Shown here piece by piece: positions 31,452 to 40,933 of a DNA stretch of 64,000 bases (positions within the stretch are counted from its first letter, which is position 1; every line of letters starts with the position of its first letter). Origin of the DNA: Kappaphycus alvarezii (Eukaryota; Rhodophyta; Florideophyceae; Gigartinales; Solieriaceae). The DNA lies in NCBI GenBank assembly GCA_002205965.3, contig NADL03000107.1, forward strand, positions 186,001 to 250,000, written 5' to 3'. The position numbers and the translations under genes were made by a program. The notes under the pieces are model-generated. The model worked only from the letters and a program-made list of their open reading frames with translations. It did not search any database and was not told the origin of the DNA.

Positions 31452-32258
31452 TTAAGTTGGAATTGGGTGACTAAGCTCTGCGTGTTGCGGTGCGCGACAA
31501 ATTACGGATGCTGCACATGTTGACCAGATTGAGTAGCTAAGCTTCTGATACAGGCGGGTCTTCACTCCCCCAGTCGAGCATCCGCTACGAGACGCTACTG
31601 CTGCCGCGTATGTCTCTATAACCTTGGATGTTTCTAAAGAGGGTGTTCCTAACGAGTCGAAGGCTAGTGGTACAAAATCCCATCCTAGCCTTGATCGTCC
31701 CGGCATTGCCACGCCTGGAATCGCTGCCACTTTCGTAGCTAAGTCTCTCTTCTTCCGCTTTCCTGCTGCGTTTGCAACAGCTCGCGCTTCTCGTGCTGCC
31801 ATTGACTTATAGCTCTCTTGGAGGGGATGATACAGTCACGTCATACGCCACTGGGAGAGGGGACTGGGTGTTTGTTGCATCAGACCTTGGGTACACCAGA
31901 ATGTCCGCGGGTCGCGCGTTCAGTCCAGGAAGTAGGTACTTCACTTCGTATTGAACGCTGACTCCTGCTGCCTTGAACAGCTCTCGGCCAAGTACCTTTA
32001 CCACCGCTGTGTGACGATTGGTCCATCCGAGACCTTTGTTGCATAAGTCTGCTGCATGGTCTCCTAGAGCGTCCATGGGCCTGTGGCACTCCGCGCACCG
32101 CAGCGGAGCAGTGTCATCAAATACGGGCACTCCCAGATGGCGACGGAGCATTACTGTCCACATCTCGTCGTACGTTCGGTTGACCGCAGACGGATGCGCA
32201 GTCAGGAACGCTGCTGCAGTCGTCCCCATGTATGCTTGGCGGCCAATCCTGTTAAATG
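31452..32258 (-). mobile_element. 5'-truncated non-LTR retrotransposon copy (C-terminal finger and nuclease-like motif)
   Basis: The clearest copy of the family's C-terminal region, in only two frames. From 32.26 kb downward: 'RQAYMGTTAAAFLTAHPS', 'MLRRHLGVPVFDD', the finger 'CAECHRPMDALGDHAADLC' (CX2CX9HX4C), 'WTNRHTAVVKVLGRELFKAA', 'GLNARPADILVYPRS' then 20 residues on 'AYDVTVSSP', then after a frameshift near 31.80 kb 'LGWDFVPLAFDSLGTPSLET' and 'LYQKLSYSIWSTCAASVICR'. Finger followed by P-x-D...D is the known order in R2-type elements with a restriction-like endonuclease. The abrupt start at 32.26 kb is typical 5' truncation. Confidence 0.85.
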
Positions 32259-32639
32259 TAGGGTTGAGAGACTATATAAATGGTACCCTACTGTAGTAAT
32301 AACAGATAATTTGCCCTAGTGGCGGTAAATAAAGGAGTATCTAAATATAGGGACATGGAGTGGAGGTTACTCAGGAAGTGTGGGATGTTCCACGGTCAAC
32401 CACACGTAGCACTGCTCGTTCCAGTGGTACACTGCCGCGCTTCCTGAGTACAATATACACCTGAGGGTTTATTGTAGGTGTAAATAGTTCTCAGATTACA
32501 CTATAAGATAGAGTTAGTCGAAAATAACCAAAAAAAAAGAACCTCAATAAATGCAATTGTAAACCCATGAGGAGGCGCTCGTTGCACTACAATGGGCGAG
32601 TCAGCCGGAGCCACGAGAACTCTATTTAATATCGTTCTT

Positions 32640-33250
32640 TCCCGCCCCTCTCTCCTCTTAATGATACTTGGGTTTCATTCTACGTGAGGAGGAGAGGGCG
32701 TCGTGGAGGAGGTGGACTTGGAAGGAGATACAGCTGAGTTGGTGGAATGTGTGTGAGACCATCGAAGTGGGCCCCGGGACAGGCAAGCAAATTTGGATCG
32801 AAGTTTGTGTCGGGAAACCAATAAAGAAACCAAGGGCGGATGAGGCGTTTTGTCGGGCCCGAAAGAGAGGTCTGTGAGGAAGTAGGGTAATTTTCCAGTT
32901 CGGAGATTGCGAAGAGTGATTCGGTGCGAGAGAATCTTGGAGCGGCTGTGATACTTCCGGATTGAGAGCAAGAAGGCGGTCCAGGGCAGGCACGGAGGGA
33001 CTCTAGTCGTGGCCTTCTGAAGGTTAACTGTGAAACAGAAGATGAAAGTGGAGGGTGTCACGGGAGGCCTGAGTATATTTACGACAGGTTAGTGTGGGTT
33101 AACCAGAGGGTTCGAAGAGGAGAATATTTGGACGAGATAGGTGACAGGCTGATAGTCAGGGGCACAGCCCACGGGAAGGTGGTTGCAATCATACGCCAAG
33201 GGAAGCCCGCCCCGAGTATACCAGCTAGTTTCCAGCACGTTTGCACTTCT
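32640..33250 (+). other. Unassigned open frames
   Basis: Plus strand 'EEERASWRRWTWKEIQLSWW' (32.68 kb) and, in another frame, 'VNQRVRRGEYLDEIGDRLIV' then 'RGTAHGKVVAIIRQGKPAPS' (33.09-33.22 kb). A 128-codon frame on the minus strand covers part of the same DNA. No family recognised; coding status uncertain. Confidence 0.25.
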
Positions 33251-33299
33251 CAGGAGGCAGACAGGGATGTTGAGGGCGTGCCGCAGTGGTTGAGTAGCT

Positions 33300-33376
33300 G
33301 GTAGGATGGCCTTGGTTGGATAGGGGACGGTGGTAGTTGGTAGAATGGTCTTGGTTGGACAGGGTGACAGTGGTAG
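33300..33376 (+). repeat. Two-unit 39-bp tandem repeat
   Basis: Units 33300-33338 and 33339-33376 share 'tcttggttgga' or 'ccttggttgga' and 'gtggtag'. G- and T-rich on the plus strand, with further 'ggtggta' to the right. Confidence 0.7.
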
Positions 33377-33420
33377 GGTGGTATAGTGGTGGAGGGTAGG
33401 GTTGCACTTGCCAAGTTGTG

Positions 33421-33511
33421 CCTTCGTGTCGCACTTTGAGTGCGGGGGCATGTGAGCTGTGCGAGCTCGCTTCTCGATCTAGGGAGATACTGTACTGTAT
33501 CTTTCCAGTTT
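33421..33511 (+). repeat. Dispersed repeat, copy 2
   Basis: Same blocks and orientation as 26581-26681, located shortly before the Harbinger remnant. Contains the local 'tactgtactgta' that is frequent in this window. Confidence 0.6.
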
Positions 33512-33590
33512 CTCCATTACTTTACCAAAGACATATGCATGTGCAACAACATGCAAAATCCTGAATACCCGCTGCAGCAAACCCAAAATT

Positions 33591-33618
33591 GAGTTTACGC
33601 AAAGCCAAATTTCGTTAA
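33591..33618 (-). repeat. Dispersed 28-bp repeat, inverted copy
   Basis: The reverse complement equals 44713-44740 at 27 of 28 positions ('ttaacgaaatttggctttg' core). Looser similarity continues beyond. See the partner at the 3' end of the minus-strand non-LTR copy. Confidence 0.75.
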
Positions 33619-34071
33619 TATTTGGTACAGTTGTAGTTGATAATTGACAACTTACCATATCGTTACGAAATTTGCCAGCCATATGTGGTAACTTCCACAC
33701 AAATAACGGAATTCATTTTGTTAACTTTTTATCATAAACCGGCTTCTACAACAGGCTAAATATGAAAAAAAAACGAAATTTGCGCACTGCGCACTCTGCG
33801 CAAGCTATGGGCGGTCTCTTGTCTACTTGAGGCTGCAATTGAAATCCGGTAAGTTCTGTAAACTGAACGCGGGGACTTGTCTGAGCTCGGCAATTTGCGC
33901 GCATGCTCTTATGGTGCATCGTACTGTACACGGTTTCAATGGAAAATTTATATAAGTGCTTCCCTTTTAGCTGTGCGCAGTTATCCTACAAACAGTTTTC
34001 AGATTACGTTTAGAAAGCGCTCTAACTCGTTGGAAATTCAGTCTGACCTCACTTTGCAGCCATAGTGAGCC

Positions 34072-35020
34072 ATGGCAGAACGTCGGGAGCCTCGACGAGA
34101 AGAATCTGTTGAGCTCGCAGCTGATTCTGTGGCTCACTTACACAGAGCCAAAGCGCCGGACGCCACCGAAGAAGCAGCACTCCATTGCGGCCCACCGGGT
34201 GGATTCTGCCCAGAAAATGCCATGCCCGCCATCTACGCCGCAGCCCGCGGCAGGCTGCGCAAGGAGTACCTTTTCGCGCGATGCGCCTGCTCATATCGCA
34301 GGATTTGGAAAAAAAACTACAAACGTTCGAGAACGTTGCCTGCTTATTTCGGGAAGCAACTAAGTTCAAATCTGTTTCGGAAAAGATAAGTCGAAAATGT
34401 TGCATTGACAGGTATAAGGTTCTCATGAGCACGTTCAAGAAGGAGGATCGCGCGAGGAGAGCATCTTCAGGGGCAGAAGATGCGGCTTTTTTGAGAAAGC
34501 TCAAACTCTCAGTGATATGACCGAGCAAGAAGATGATTGTCAAAGCGGCGGAAGAGAAGTCGAAGACTCAAAACGTCTTTGCTACTGCATGGGCAGAGAT
34601 GCGGGCCACGCCATGGCACGAATGAGGAGGAAGGGCGGAGTTGAGTGGCAGAGGCTCAGATATAGGTTACAGTGGGACTGTTTATTTTTTGATGTCGACG
34701 GGGATTTACTTACCTCATCTAAACCGAGAAAAAAGGACATAACTGGCATAATTGACGTTGACATTGATGAAATCGAACTAATTTCGGGGGCCGAGGAAAT
34801 TGAGAAAGCCCGAATGAATATACAGGAGGAGCGAGTCAAGATCAATAAATTGCAGTGCGAAGCAGAAATGAAGAACTGAAACGATCGTTTGATGTTCGAT
34901 GGGGAGAAGCTAGAGTTGGAAAAACAAAAGTTCGAAAAGAAAAGCTTGACAGAGCTGCGGGTAGAGAAGAGCGCAAGGCGTCGTCGCATTTTCTCCCCAA
35001 AGTGATAGAAAGCAGCGTAC
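34072..35020 (+). pseudogene. Degenerate Myb/SANT-like protein of the Harbinger element
   Basis: Three frames carry it. The middle part (34185-34520 frame) reads 'DLEKKLQTFENVACLFREAT', 'CCIDRYKVLMSTFKKEDRAR', 'RASSGAEDAAFLRKLKLSV': the second half of a Myb/SANT-like domain followed by the usual 'DRxxxLxxxFKxxDRxxxxxSG' block. After frameshifts, 34517-34879 reads 'ELISGAEEIEKARMNIQEER', and after a stop 'GEKLELEKQKFEKKSLTE', a charged C-terminal coiled coil common in these proteins. An ATG at 34072 could be the start, but the N-terminal frame is unclear. Confidence 0.65.
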
Positions 35021-35040
35021 TTTATAAGCAACGAGAGTGA

Positions 35041-36046
35041 CTACAAGAAAAGCTCTATAAACTTTACGCGGTACCAACTGTATACTCCCCCACGTTGGCG
35101 GAGTAAAGTCATTAAATTATCGCTCATACTGGCCTCCATGCCCTAGAATAACCTCAAAATTCCGAAGAAGAACACATGCGATGAATAAACTACCCACAGG
35201 TGCCTCCTGTATATTTTCATCTTGCCTTTGAACGCAACACTGGTGCGTTTCTGACACATGTTCTTGTAGCTCCATTCCACGGCTGATCGATCCCCACTCA
35301 TAGCTCTATTTTATGAAGCCTCCTCACTGTGGTTGCCATGCGCAGCAGGAAAGCCAACTTAGAGCCAGGGCCGCATTTTATATGCCCAATCGGCATACAC
35401 GTAGTACTGCAAACCGTCAACATGCAACATCGCTTCTAACACACTGTCCATGTTTGAATTGGAGCATATCGTCGTATAGTGTCGCCGCCCGTCTTTCAGT
35501 CCATACAGATGAAATATTAGCCCATATAGAGTAGTGATCGACTTCCATTTGATCAAATGGGCACTCTTATGCCCAAAGTACACAGCTCGCTGGCTAGGAG
35601 CATGACCTCGCAGATGCGCGACATACTGATACGTACAATCCATGAATCCAATGCAAACAGTCGAAGGACAAATGTCAGAAATCCTCTCTGTGTGACAGGC
35701 GGCCCTGGAGTCCATCAGATCTTGGCACCAAGTTTCCGCTATCCATCTCCCCCTCTCCAACATCCCTTCAAGTGCCTCCCAAAATATTTCCGATAGTTGC
35801 GCCGAGAATTTTCCGGATTCTAACTCGACATCTGTCCACCTAAATGGTGTTGGAGTTCGCCGTAGGACGATGCACGTCCCGAGGAGAAAGTCATACGAGT
35901 ATCAGTTGCGTATGGGTCGTCCATAGTTACCCCACACGACGAATGGCACCAGCTTGGTAATTATTTCGTGTCTGGTGAATCTGTATTTAGACAACAACGT
36001 TCTGTCGTCCTCGTCCAGCGCGAACTGAGTACTTTGCACGGCTTTC
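35041..36046 (-). pseudogene. PIF/Harbinger DDE transposase, one frame with four stops
   Basis: The whole domain reads in a single minus-strand frame of about 335 codons, broken only by four stops (one near 35.93 kb, two at 35.3-35.36 kb, one at 35.15 kb). Blocks: 'ALDEDDRTLLSKYRFTRHEI', 'CIVLRRTPTPFRWTDVELES', 'VCIGFMDCTYQYVAHLRG' (first Asp, codon 35638-35640), 'QRAVYFGHKSAHLIKWKSIT', 'GLIFHLYGLKDGRRHYTTIC', 'QYYVYADWAYKMRPWL' (second Asp) and 'AVEWSYKNMCQKRTSVAFKG' (Glu, codon 35275-35277). This matches the DDE_4-type Harbinger transposase with all three catalytic residues kept. No frameshift, unlike most remnants here, so decay is mainly by point mutation. Confidence 0.88.
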
Positions 36047-36420
36047 TATCTCTTTAGCAAGGCCCGAAAGTGTCGTTTAAGCCGGATAGCCTTTCGCGTG
36101 AGCCCGATCTGCGCGATCGTTGGAAGTCCGTGTACAACTGTTGTCGCAGCAATGATCAGACGCCTAAGACGCCTGATTCGCTTCCGTGTTGCCTTGATTG
36201 TGAAATCAGTCAGCCTCATCTCGTGCTTCCGCCTCGGATACCTGGCCGCGGTTTAAACCAAGTGCAGGGAAACCTTCTACACAGCATCACTTCCTACACA
36301 CCCAACACGTCAATCAGCCTTCAGATCGATCTAGACTACTTTGGTGTACGAGCGGACCGGCCAACAGCTTTGAGAACTCCCCGGCGAGTTACGTGCCCAC
36401 GCCCAGACATTAAACTTCCC
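36047..36420. other. Spacer between Harbinger remnant and non-LTR element
   Basis: Composition changes at about 36.4 kb from mixed to strongly C-rich on the plus strand, where the non-LTR copy starts. An open frame runs through from 36070 into the element but has no recognisable domain before 36.42 kb. A Harbinger terminal repeat should lie in this stretch or just beyond, but I did not find it. Confidence 0.35.
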
Positions 36421-37608
36421 CCTCAGTTACCCCCATACTCCATCATGCCTCCCACTCCCCCAACTCCCATGACTTCCCCCCCCTTCCTGCGGCCGCCGCG
36501 CCCTCTCCGTCTCCCGCGCGCGCCGCCCTCTCCGCCCGCATGGACGGCAGACGCCTTCCCCCTGGATGCGCGCGCCGTACGCGGTCGTCGCATCCCGTCT
36601 TCCACCCCGCCCATCCACCCCCTCCACGCTGCGTCCGTTACCATCGGTGCAGCTCCCCGAAATCGACCCCGCTATCGGCCAAAATATTCTCAATCTCCCG
36701 AAGGCGCGCCATATGATTGGCCACCCGGAAGATTTTTCCCAGGCGACCTTGCCCGCGCCCGCGCCCTCCTCCACCGTCACCGACAACCCTTGCCGCCTCG
36801 ACCCCCGCACGGGCGAACCCGAACCCGTTCGCCCGCCTGCCCCCGACCTCCTCCACGTGGGTTCGCCCCGTCCCTACGTCCTCCTTCCCATCTTCGACAC
36901 AGCCACCGCCAGCTCTGCTTGGCCGCCGCCTTGCCAAGACAAACCTGCCCCCCTTCGTCCTAGTCCCGCTCGTCGGGAAATTGTTCTACTATACTTTCCC
37001 GCCCCGGCGCCCTGACGTTTTCAACGTCCTCGCTCTCCGTCTGACGTATCCGGACCTGTACGTCGCGCGCTTACGCTCACACAGCACTGCCACGTGGACA
37101 TCTCTGCCGCCCAGGTGTGGCCACCCGCCTCCAACGTGAAGCGGCTCGCCTGGTGAGCCCCAAACTGCTCGTGGGTTGCCCCCACGTCCGCAACGCCATG
37201 GCGATCGCCCTCCGTCACGATGCCCGCCTCATTGCTGAGGCGCGCCGCCCGACCCGCGGGATCCCGCCCGCACGCCCGCCAAACACCGGCCCAAATCCCG
37301 TCAAACCCACCGCCCCGGCCCCGACCAAAACCGTCCGCCTCACCCGGCCCCGCACAAGCCCCCAAACGCCCCAACGGGGGCACACCTCCTCCCCCCCTGC
37401 CGCTCCCCGCCCCGCCCTCAACACACATCCGACCTCACACTCGTCCCGGGCTCTTCCCCGTCGGCGTCAAAACGCCGATGCCCCGCAACGAAGAGCCCAG
37501 GCGTCGGAGTTCTCATGGTGCCCAACGCACCACGGCGCCCACGGCCGTTCTCCCTCCCACCGTCGCCTCCGCGGCAACGATGGGTAACGAGTCCGCATCG
37601 CACGTTCC
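36421..37608 (+). pseudogene. Proline-rich N-terminal region of the non-LTR ORF
   Basis: Very rich in Pro, Arg, Ala and Ser in every frame, which makes the true frame hard to choose. Some structured-looking pieces: 'EIDPAIGQNILNLPKARHMI' (36.66-36.72 kb) and 'PLVGKLFYYTFPPRRPDVFN' (36.96-37.02 kb). No zinc finger or endonuclease of the apurinic (APE) type was seen here. The 297-codon frame from 36070 is an artefact of low stop density in GC-rich DNA, not an intact gene. Confidence 0.45.
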
Positions 37609-39500
37609 ATGCAGCCGTTGATGGCTGGCATACAAGGTGCGGAGGAGCCCACCATCAGCCAAGAGGCCAGTCGGCCTAACTCCGCTCCTCCCCACCATGG
37701 ATTGGTCCACCCCATGGAATCGGACCCCACGCCGCATGATACATCGGCGTCATTCCCCTTGCCCACTCCCCTGGAAATCCTCTCAACACCCTACCGCGAC
37801 GGATATCTTCCAAGATATCCCTGCCTGCCCCTCACCCAATTTATCCTCCTGTTTATCAAGTTGGTCAAAGCTGCGGCGAATGCTCGTGGGGAAGACGCCA
37901 CTCAACGAGCATTCCTTCACCTCCACATGCTGCCCACGGCTGTCCTCCGTCGCTGTCTTCGGGAGAGCGCGGATGGCGGGACCCCAAGAGCCAACGGATC
38001 GCCCTCCGAGAACGCCTCCGTCGTGCGCACACGGGCTCGCAGTGGGGAGCACTCTGGGCCGAAGCTCTCGCAGCTCATCAGGCTCGGCTAGAATGGTGGG
38101 AAGGAAACACGCTGTACGCCCCAACAGTCCCCGGCGACATCGGGCGCGCCCGTCGTGCAGAGGCCTTTGCGCGATGCGCGCCATGCGCGATAAGGCCATG
38201 CGCGCCCTCCACAATGGCCCGCTCGCCGACGTCAACGACCCGGCGACGATTCAGCGGCTCCGGGATCTGCACCCGTCCCCGCCGCGCCCTGTCTCGCCGC
38301 TCCCGGAAGGACGCTCCCGCCGCCCCCGTGCATCACGAGGCTGCTGTGGAACACGCGGTCCGCGGCGTCCCGCGGGACACCACCGCCGGACCCGAACGAA
38401 CGCCGTCCCGCTGGTTCCACCTCTGGTTAAGACTCGCGTCAGTCCGAGCCGGCGTGACCGGTCTGCGTGTCCTGACACAGCTCGTTTCCGGCTCGCACGG
38501 GGGGAACTCCCGGACGCTGTGCTCCCCTCGTGGCAGCGGCGACGCTCCTCCCGCTCAGCCGACTCCCGACAAGGTCCGCCCGATCGCCATCGGGTCTGTG
38601 CTTCGCAGGATAGTGACGAAGGCACTGCTCCCGCCGCAATAGCCGATTCACACTCGGTTCTGTCGCCGCATCAGACGGCCAATGGTGTTAAAGCCGGGTT
38701 GGACTCTATTGTCCACGACACCCGCACGACACTACGCCGCTTCTCCGCCACCCCGAACGTCGCCACGGTCCTCATAGACGCAACAACGCCTTTAACCGCG
38801 TTGATCGGCAGTCTATGCTGGACCACCTACCAATGCTCGCCCCCTCGCTAGCCCGCTTCGCAAACATGATCTACGGCCGAATGCAACCGCCATTGCTTGT
38901 CCCGAACCGGGATCGCACCGTCATACCAAGTGCCCAGGGCACCCAACAGGGTGACCCGGCCAGCATGTTGTTGTTCTCGCTAACGATCAACCCCTCATCC
39001 GTCGGGTTGCTGAGATCCCCAACATTGCTCTCTGCCAATGGTACGCCGATGACGGCACGATCGTCGGGAACCTTGGCGCCATCCGTCAGGCGCTCGGCTC
39101 CTTGCCCGAGATGGTCCCACGGTTGGTTCCACGTCAACCACGAAGACACGCATATACTGGCCTCACGTCATGCCGCGGATCGAGCAGCCCTCTTAGCGGA
39201 ATTCCCTCTCGCAGAATGCTCGCGGGACGGCTTTCCGCTTCTAGGGGCCCCCATTGGGAACAAACGTTCACGGAGAGTTTTCTCCGGTCAAGATTGCTCA
39301 GTGCCGCCGACCCTGGACCGCCTCCTGCTGGTCCGCGACGCCCGCGCCCGGTTCCACATGCACCGGATCTGTGCCTCTGCATGCCTCCTATCGCATGCAT
39401 TCAAGCTCTCAGATCCGCGCTTAGCGAGTCCGCCGCAGAAGAATTTGATGATCTACAACGGTCATCATATGAAAAGTTACACGGCATAGCTCTCACGGAC
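37609..39500 (+). pseudogene. Non-LTR reverse transcriptase, active-site YADD preserved
   Basis: Upstream block 'LVKAAANARGEDATQRAFLH' then 'LHMLPTAVLRRCL' (37.86-37.96 kb) is shared with the minus-strand copy. RT blocks, across frames: 'TPDKVRPIAIGSVLRRIVTK' (38.57-38.63 kb), 'QTANGVKAGLDSIVHDTRTT' (38.68-38.73 kb), 'VATVLIDA' then 'FNR' (38.76-38.8 kb, catalytic Asp region), 'SAQGTQQGDPASMLLFSLTI' (38.93-38.99 kb) and 'CQWYADDGTIVGN' (39.04-39.08 kb), the Y-A-D-D centre intact. The thumb region follows: 'GFPLLGAPIGNKRS', 'RARFHMHRICASACLLSHAF'. Frameshifts are many, stops few. Confidence 0.85.
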
Positions 39501-40712
39501 CGAGCCTGGGACCAAGTCTGCCTCCCCATGCACCTCGGAGGCCAGGGCTTCGAAAGCATCGCCTCGTGCCTCCACGGCGCTGCCGCCGCCAGCATCATTG
39601 ATGCTGCGCCCGCACGGCAGCGAACTTCCGCATACGCCACGCCGCGTGCTTGTGCACTAGCTTCTGGCCGCTACCGCGGCGACCGGTCCTTCCTCCTCCG
39701 TCAGGCTGGGCCTTCTCTCCGCCGTTTCGCCCTCTCCATCCCCGGAATAGTCGACCTTTCCACCCTTGACCCTCCAACTCTAGCTGCTTCACCCACCAAC
39801 ACTCTAACCCTTCTCAAACGGGTGCAGCAAGAGGCGCGGGCAAGAGTACATTGGCACGACGACTCCTGGGCGAATGCCCCAAACCCGACCGCCACAGCGA
39901 CGCCGACATTCGACATCGCATCCGTGGCCTAGCGTTCCGCCGCAGCCCCGCTGCGGCGTTTCTCTTCGCTCCCCACGGCAGCTACGAAGGTCCACACACA
40001 CTGGCAGACCATGCTCCGCCGTCACCTCGGACTGCCAGTGTATGATGACTCCATGCCCTCAACTGCCACCACTGTGACCACCCCTTGGACACCCTCGGGG
40101 ATCACGCCGCCGACCTCTGCTGCCCTGGTTTCGGCCGTCGTCACCGCCAACTCGCTATGTAATGCGATTGCACACGTTACCCGCGCCGCGGGTCTGGATA
40201 CTCGGCAGAGGTTCCGTTCCTCGTCCCGGGCACTGAGCTCCGCCCGCCGATATCCTTGTACAACCCCCAACCCCGGAAGGCACAACGTTGCGCCCCATTG
40301 CCTGTGACATCACGTCGTTCACCGTTAAGGCCGCAGTTCGCACCAAGGCGACCCAGGTGCCGGAGGCGCTGCTGAACTGGCGGCCCGCGATAAGGTTACA
40401 ACCCTGGAACGCAACATCGCCCGACGCCTCCCCGCTCCCTCAACTGGCCCATCTTCTGCGCCTTACACGCCGAACTTCACATTTCGACCTCTGGCGTTTG
40501 ATTCCCTAGGTGCCCCTTCCCCAGGAACTATTGCATTTATCGAGGAGTTAGTTCCACGGATCGCGTCCAAGTGTCACTCGACAGTTGGCGTTATCCGCCG
40601 CCGTATCTACCAGCGACTGAGTTGCACCCTCTGGTCATCCATCGCTGAAGCTATCCTGTCGCGAGCCCCGATGCGCATGGACGACGAAGTACACCCGGTT
40701 AGATCTTAACCG
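39501..40712 (+). pseudogene. Non-LTR C-terminal region: CCHC finger and P-x-D...D motif
   Basis: 'AWDQVCLPMHLGGQGFESIA' and 'FSRRFALSIPGIVDLS'-like sequence lead to 'MLRRHLGLPVYDDS' (40.01-40.05 kb) and the finger 'CHHCDHPLDTLGDHAADLC' (40.06-40.12 kb, CX2CX9HX4C). The next block 'ELRPP' / 'DILVQPPTPEG' (40.22-40.27 kb) is split by a one-base frameshift exactly at the P-x-D motif; 'RPIACDITSF' supplies the second Asp. The end is 'FRPLAFDSLGAPSPGT'-type sequence and 'RIASKCHSTVGVIRRRIYQR' (40.48-40.62 kb). In R2-type elements this region holds the endonuclease that nicks the target. Confidence 0.78.
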
Positions 40713-40933
40713 TATAGTTAGGACGTGCGCAGTCCCCAGTAGATACTGAACGATTAAACTTCTTCCCTCAGCATCAGGGCAAAGAGTATGTCGAAGTACA
40801 GTGCAACAGTGCAAACATTGCCCTTAACGAAAAGTTTACCACATTTACAGTAATTCAAAATTTGCGTAACCTCTAAAATGTAACCACATCCCCAAGAACG
40901 TCGTCTGCCTTCTCCCTGTGGTTGCCTCCGACA

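Larger units (their letters stand above)
34072..36046. mobile_element. PIF/Harbinger DNA transposon remnant
   Basis: Contains the two genes characteristic of this superfamily: a Myb/SANT-like DNA-binding protein on the plus strand (about 34.1-35.0 kb) and a DDE transposase on the minus strand (35.04-36.05 kb), arranged tail to tail. In known elements the Myb-like protein is needed with the transposase for DNA binding and nuclear entry. I could not locate terminal inverted repeats or the 3-bp target duplication, so these limits cover only the coding part. Confidence 0.8.
36421..40712 (+). mobile_element. Non-LTR retrotransposon, subfamily 1, near full length
   Basis: About 4.3 kb on the plus strand with a proline-rich N-terminal region, RT, and the C-terminal finger/nuclease-like region. 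It is one former long ORF now split over all three frames. The coding strand is very C-rich. It ends near 40.71 kb after 'RRRIYQRLSCTLWSSIAEAI', the same terminal block seen at 49.9-50.0 kb and 31.5 kb. No poly(A) tail is obvious. The same layout is found in the minus-strand copy at 44.7-48.95 kb. Confidence 0.82.

Noticed and set aside
33280-33400. Short repeats as a CRISPR array
   Set aside because: Only two G/T-rich units adjoining without spacers, in a eukaryotic setting; a simple tandem repeat.
34049-34543. 164-codon minus-strand open frame opposite the Myb-like gene
   Set aside because: The plus strand carries recognisable Myb/SANT-like blocks over the same DNA; the minus frame is a shadow.
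36070-36963. 297-codon open frame as an intact gene
   Set aside because: Low stop density in C-rich DNA. It runs from unrelated spacer into the proline-rich start of a non-LTR element, with other frames equally open and no domain.
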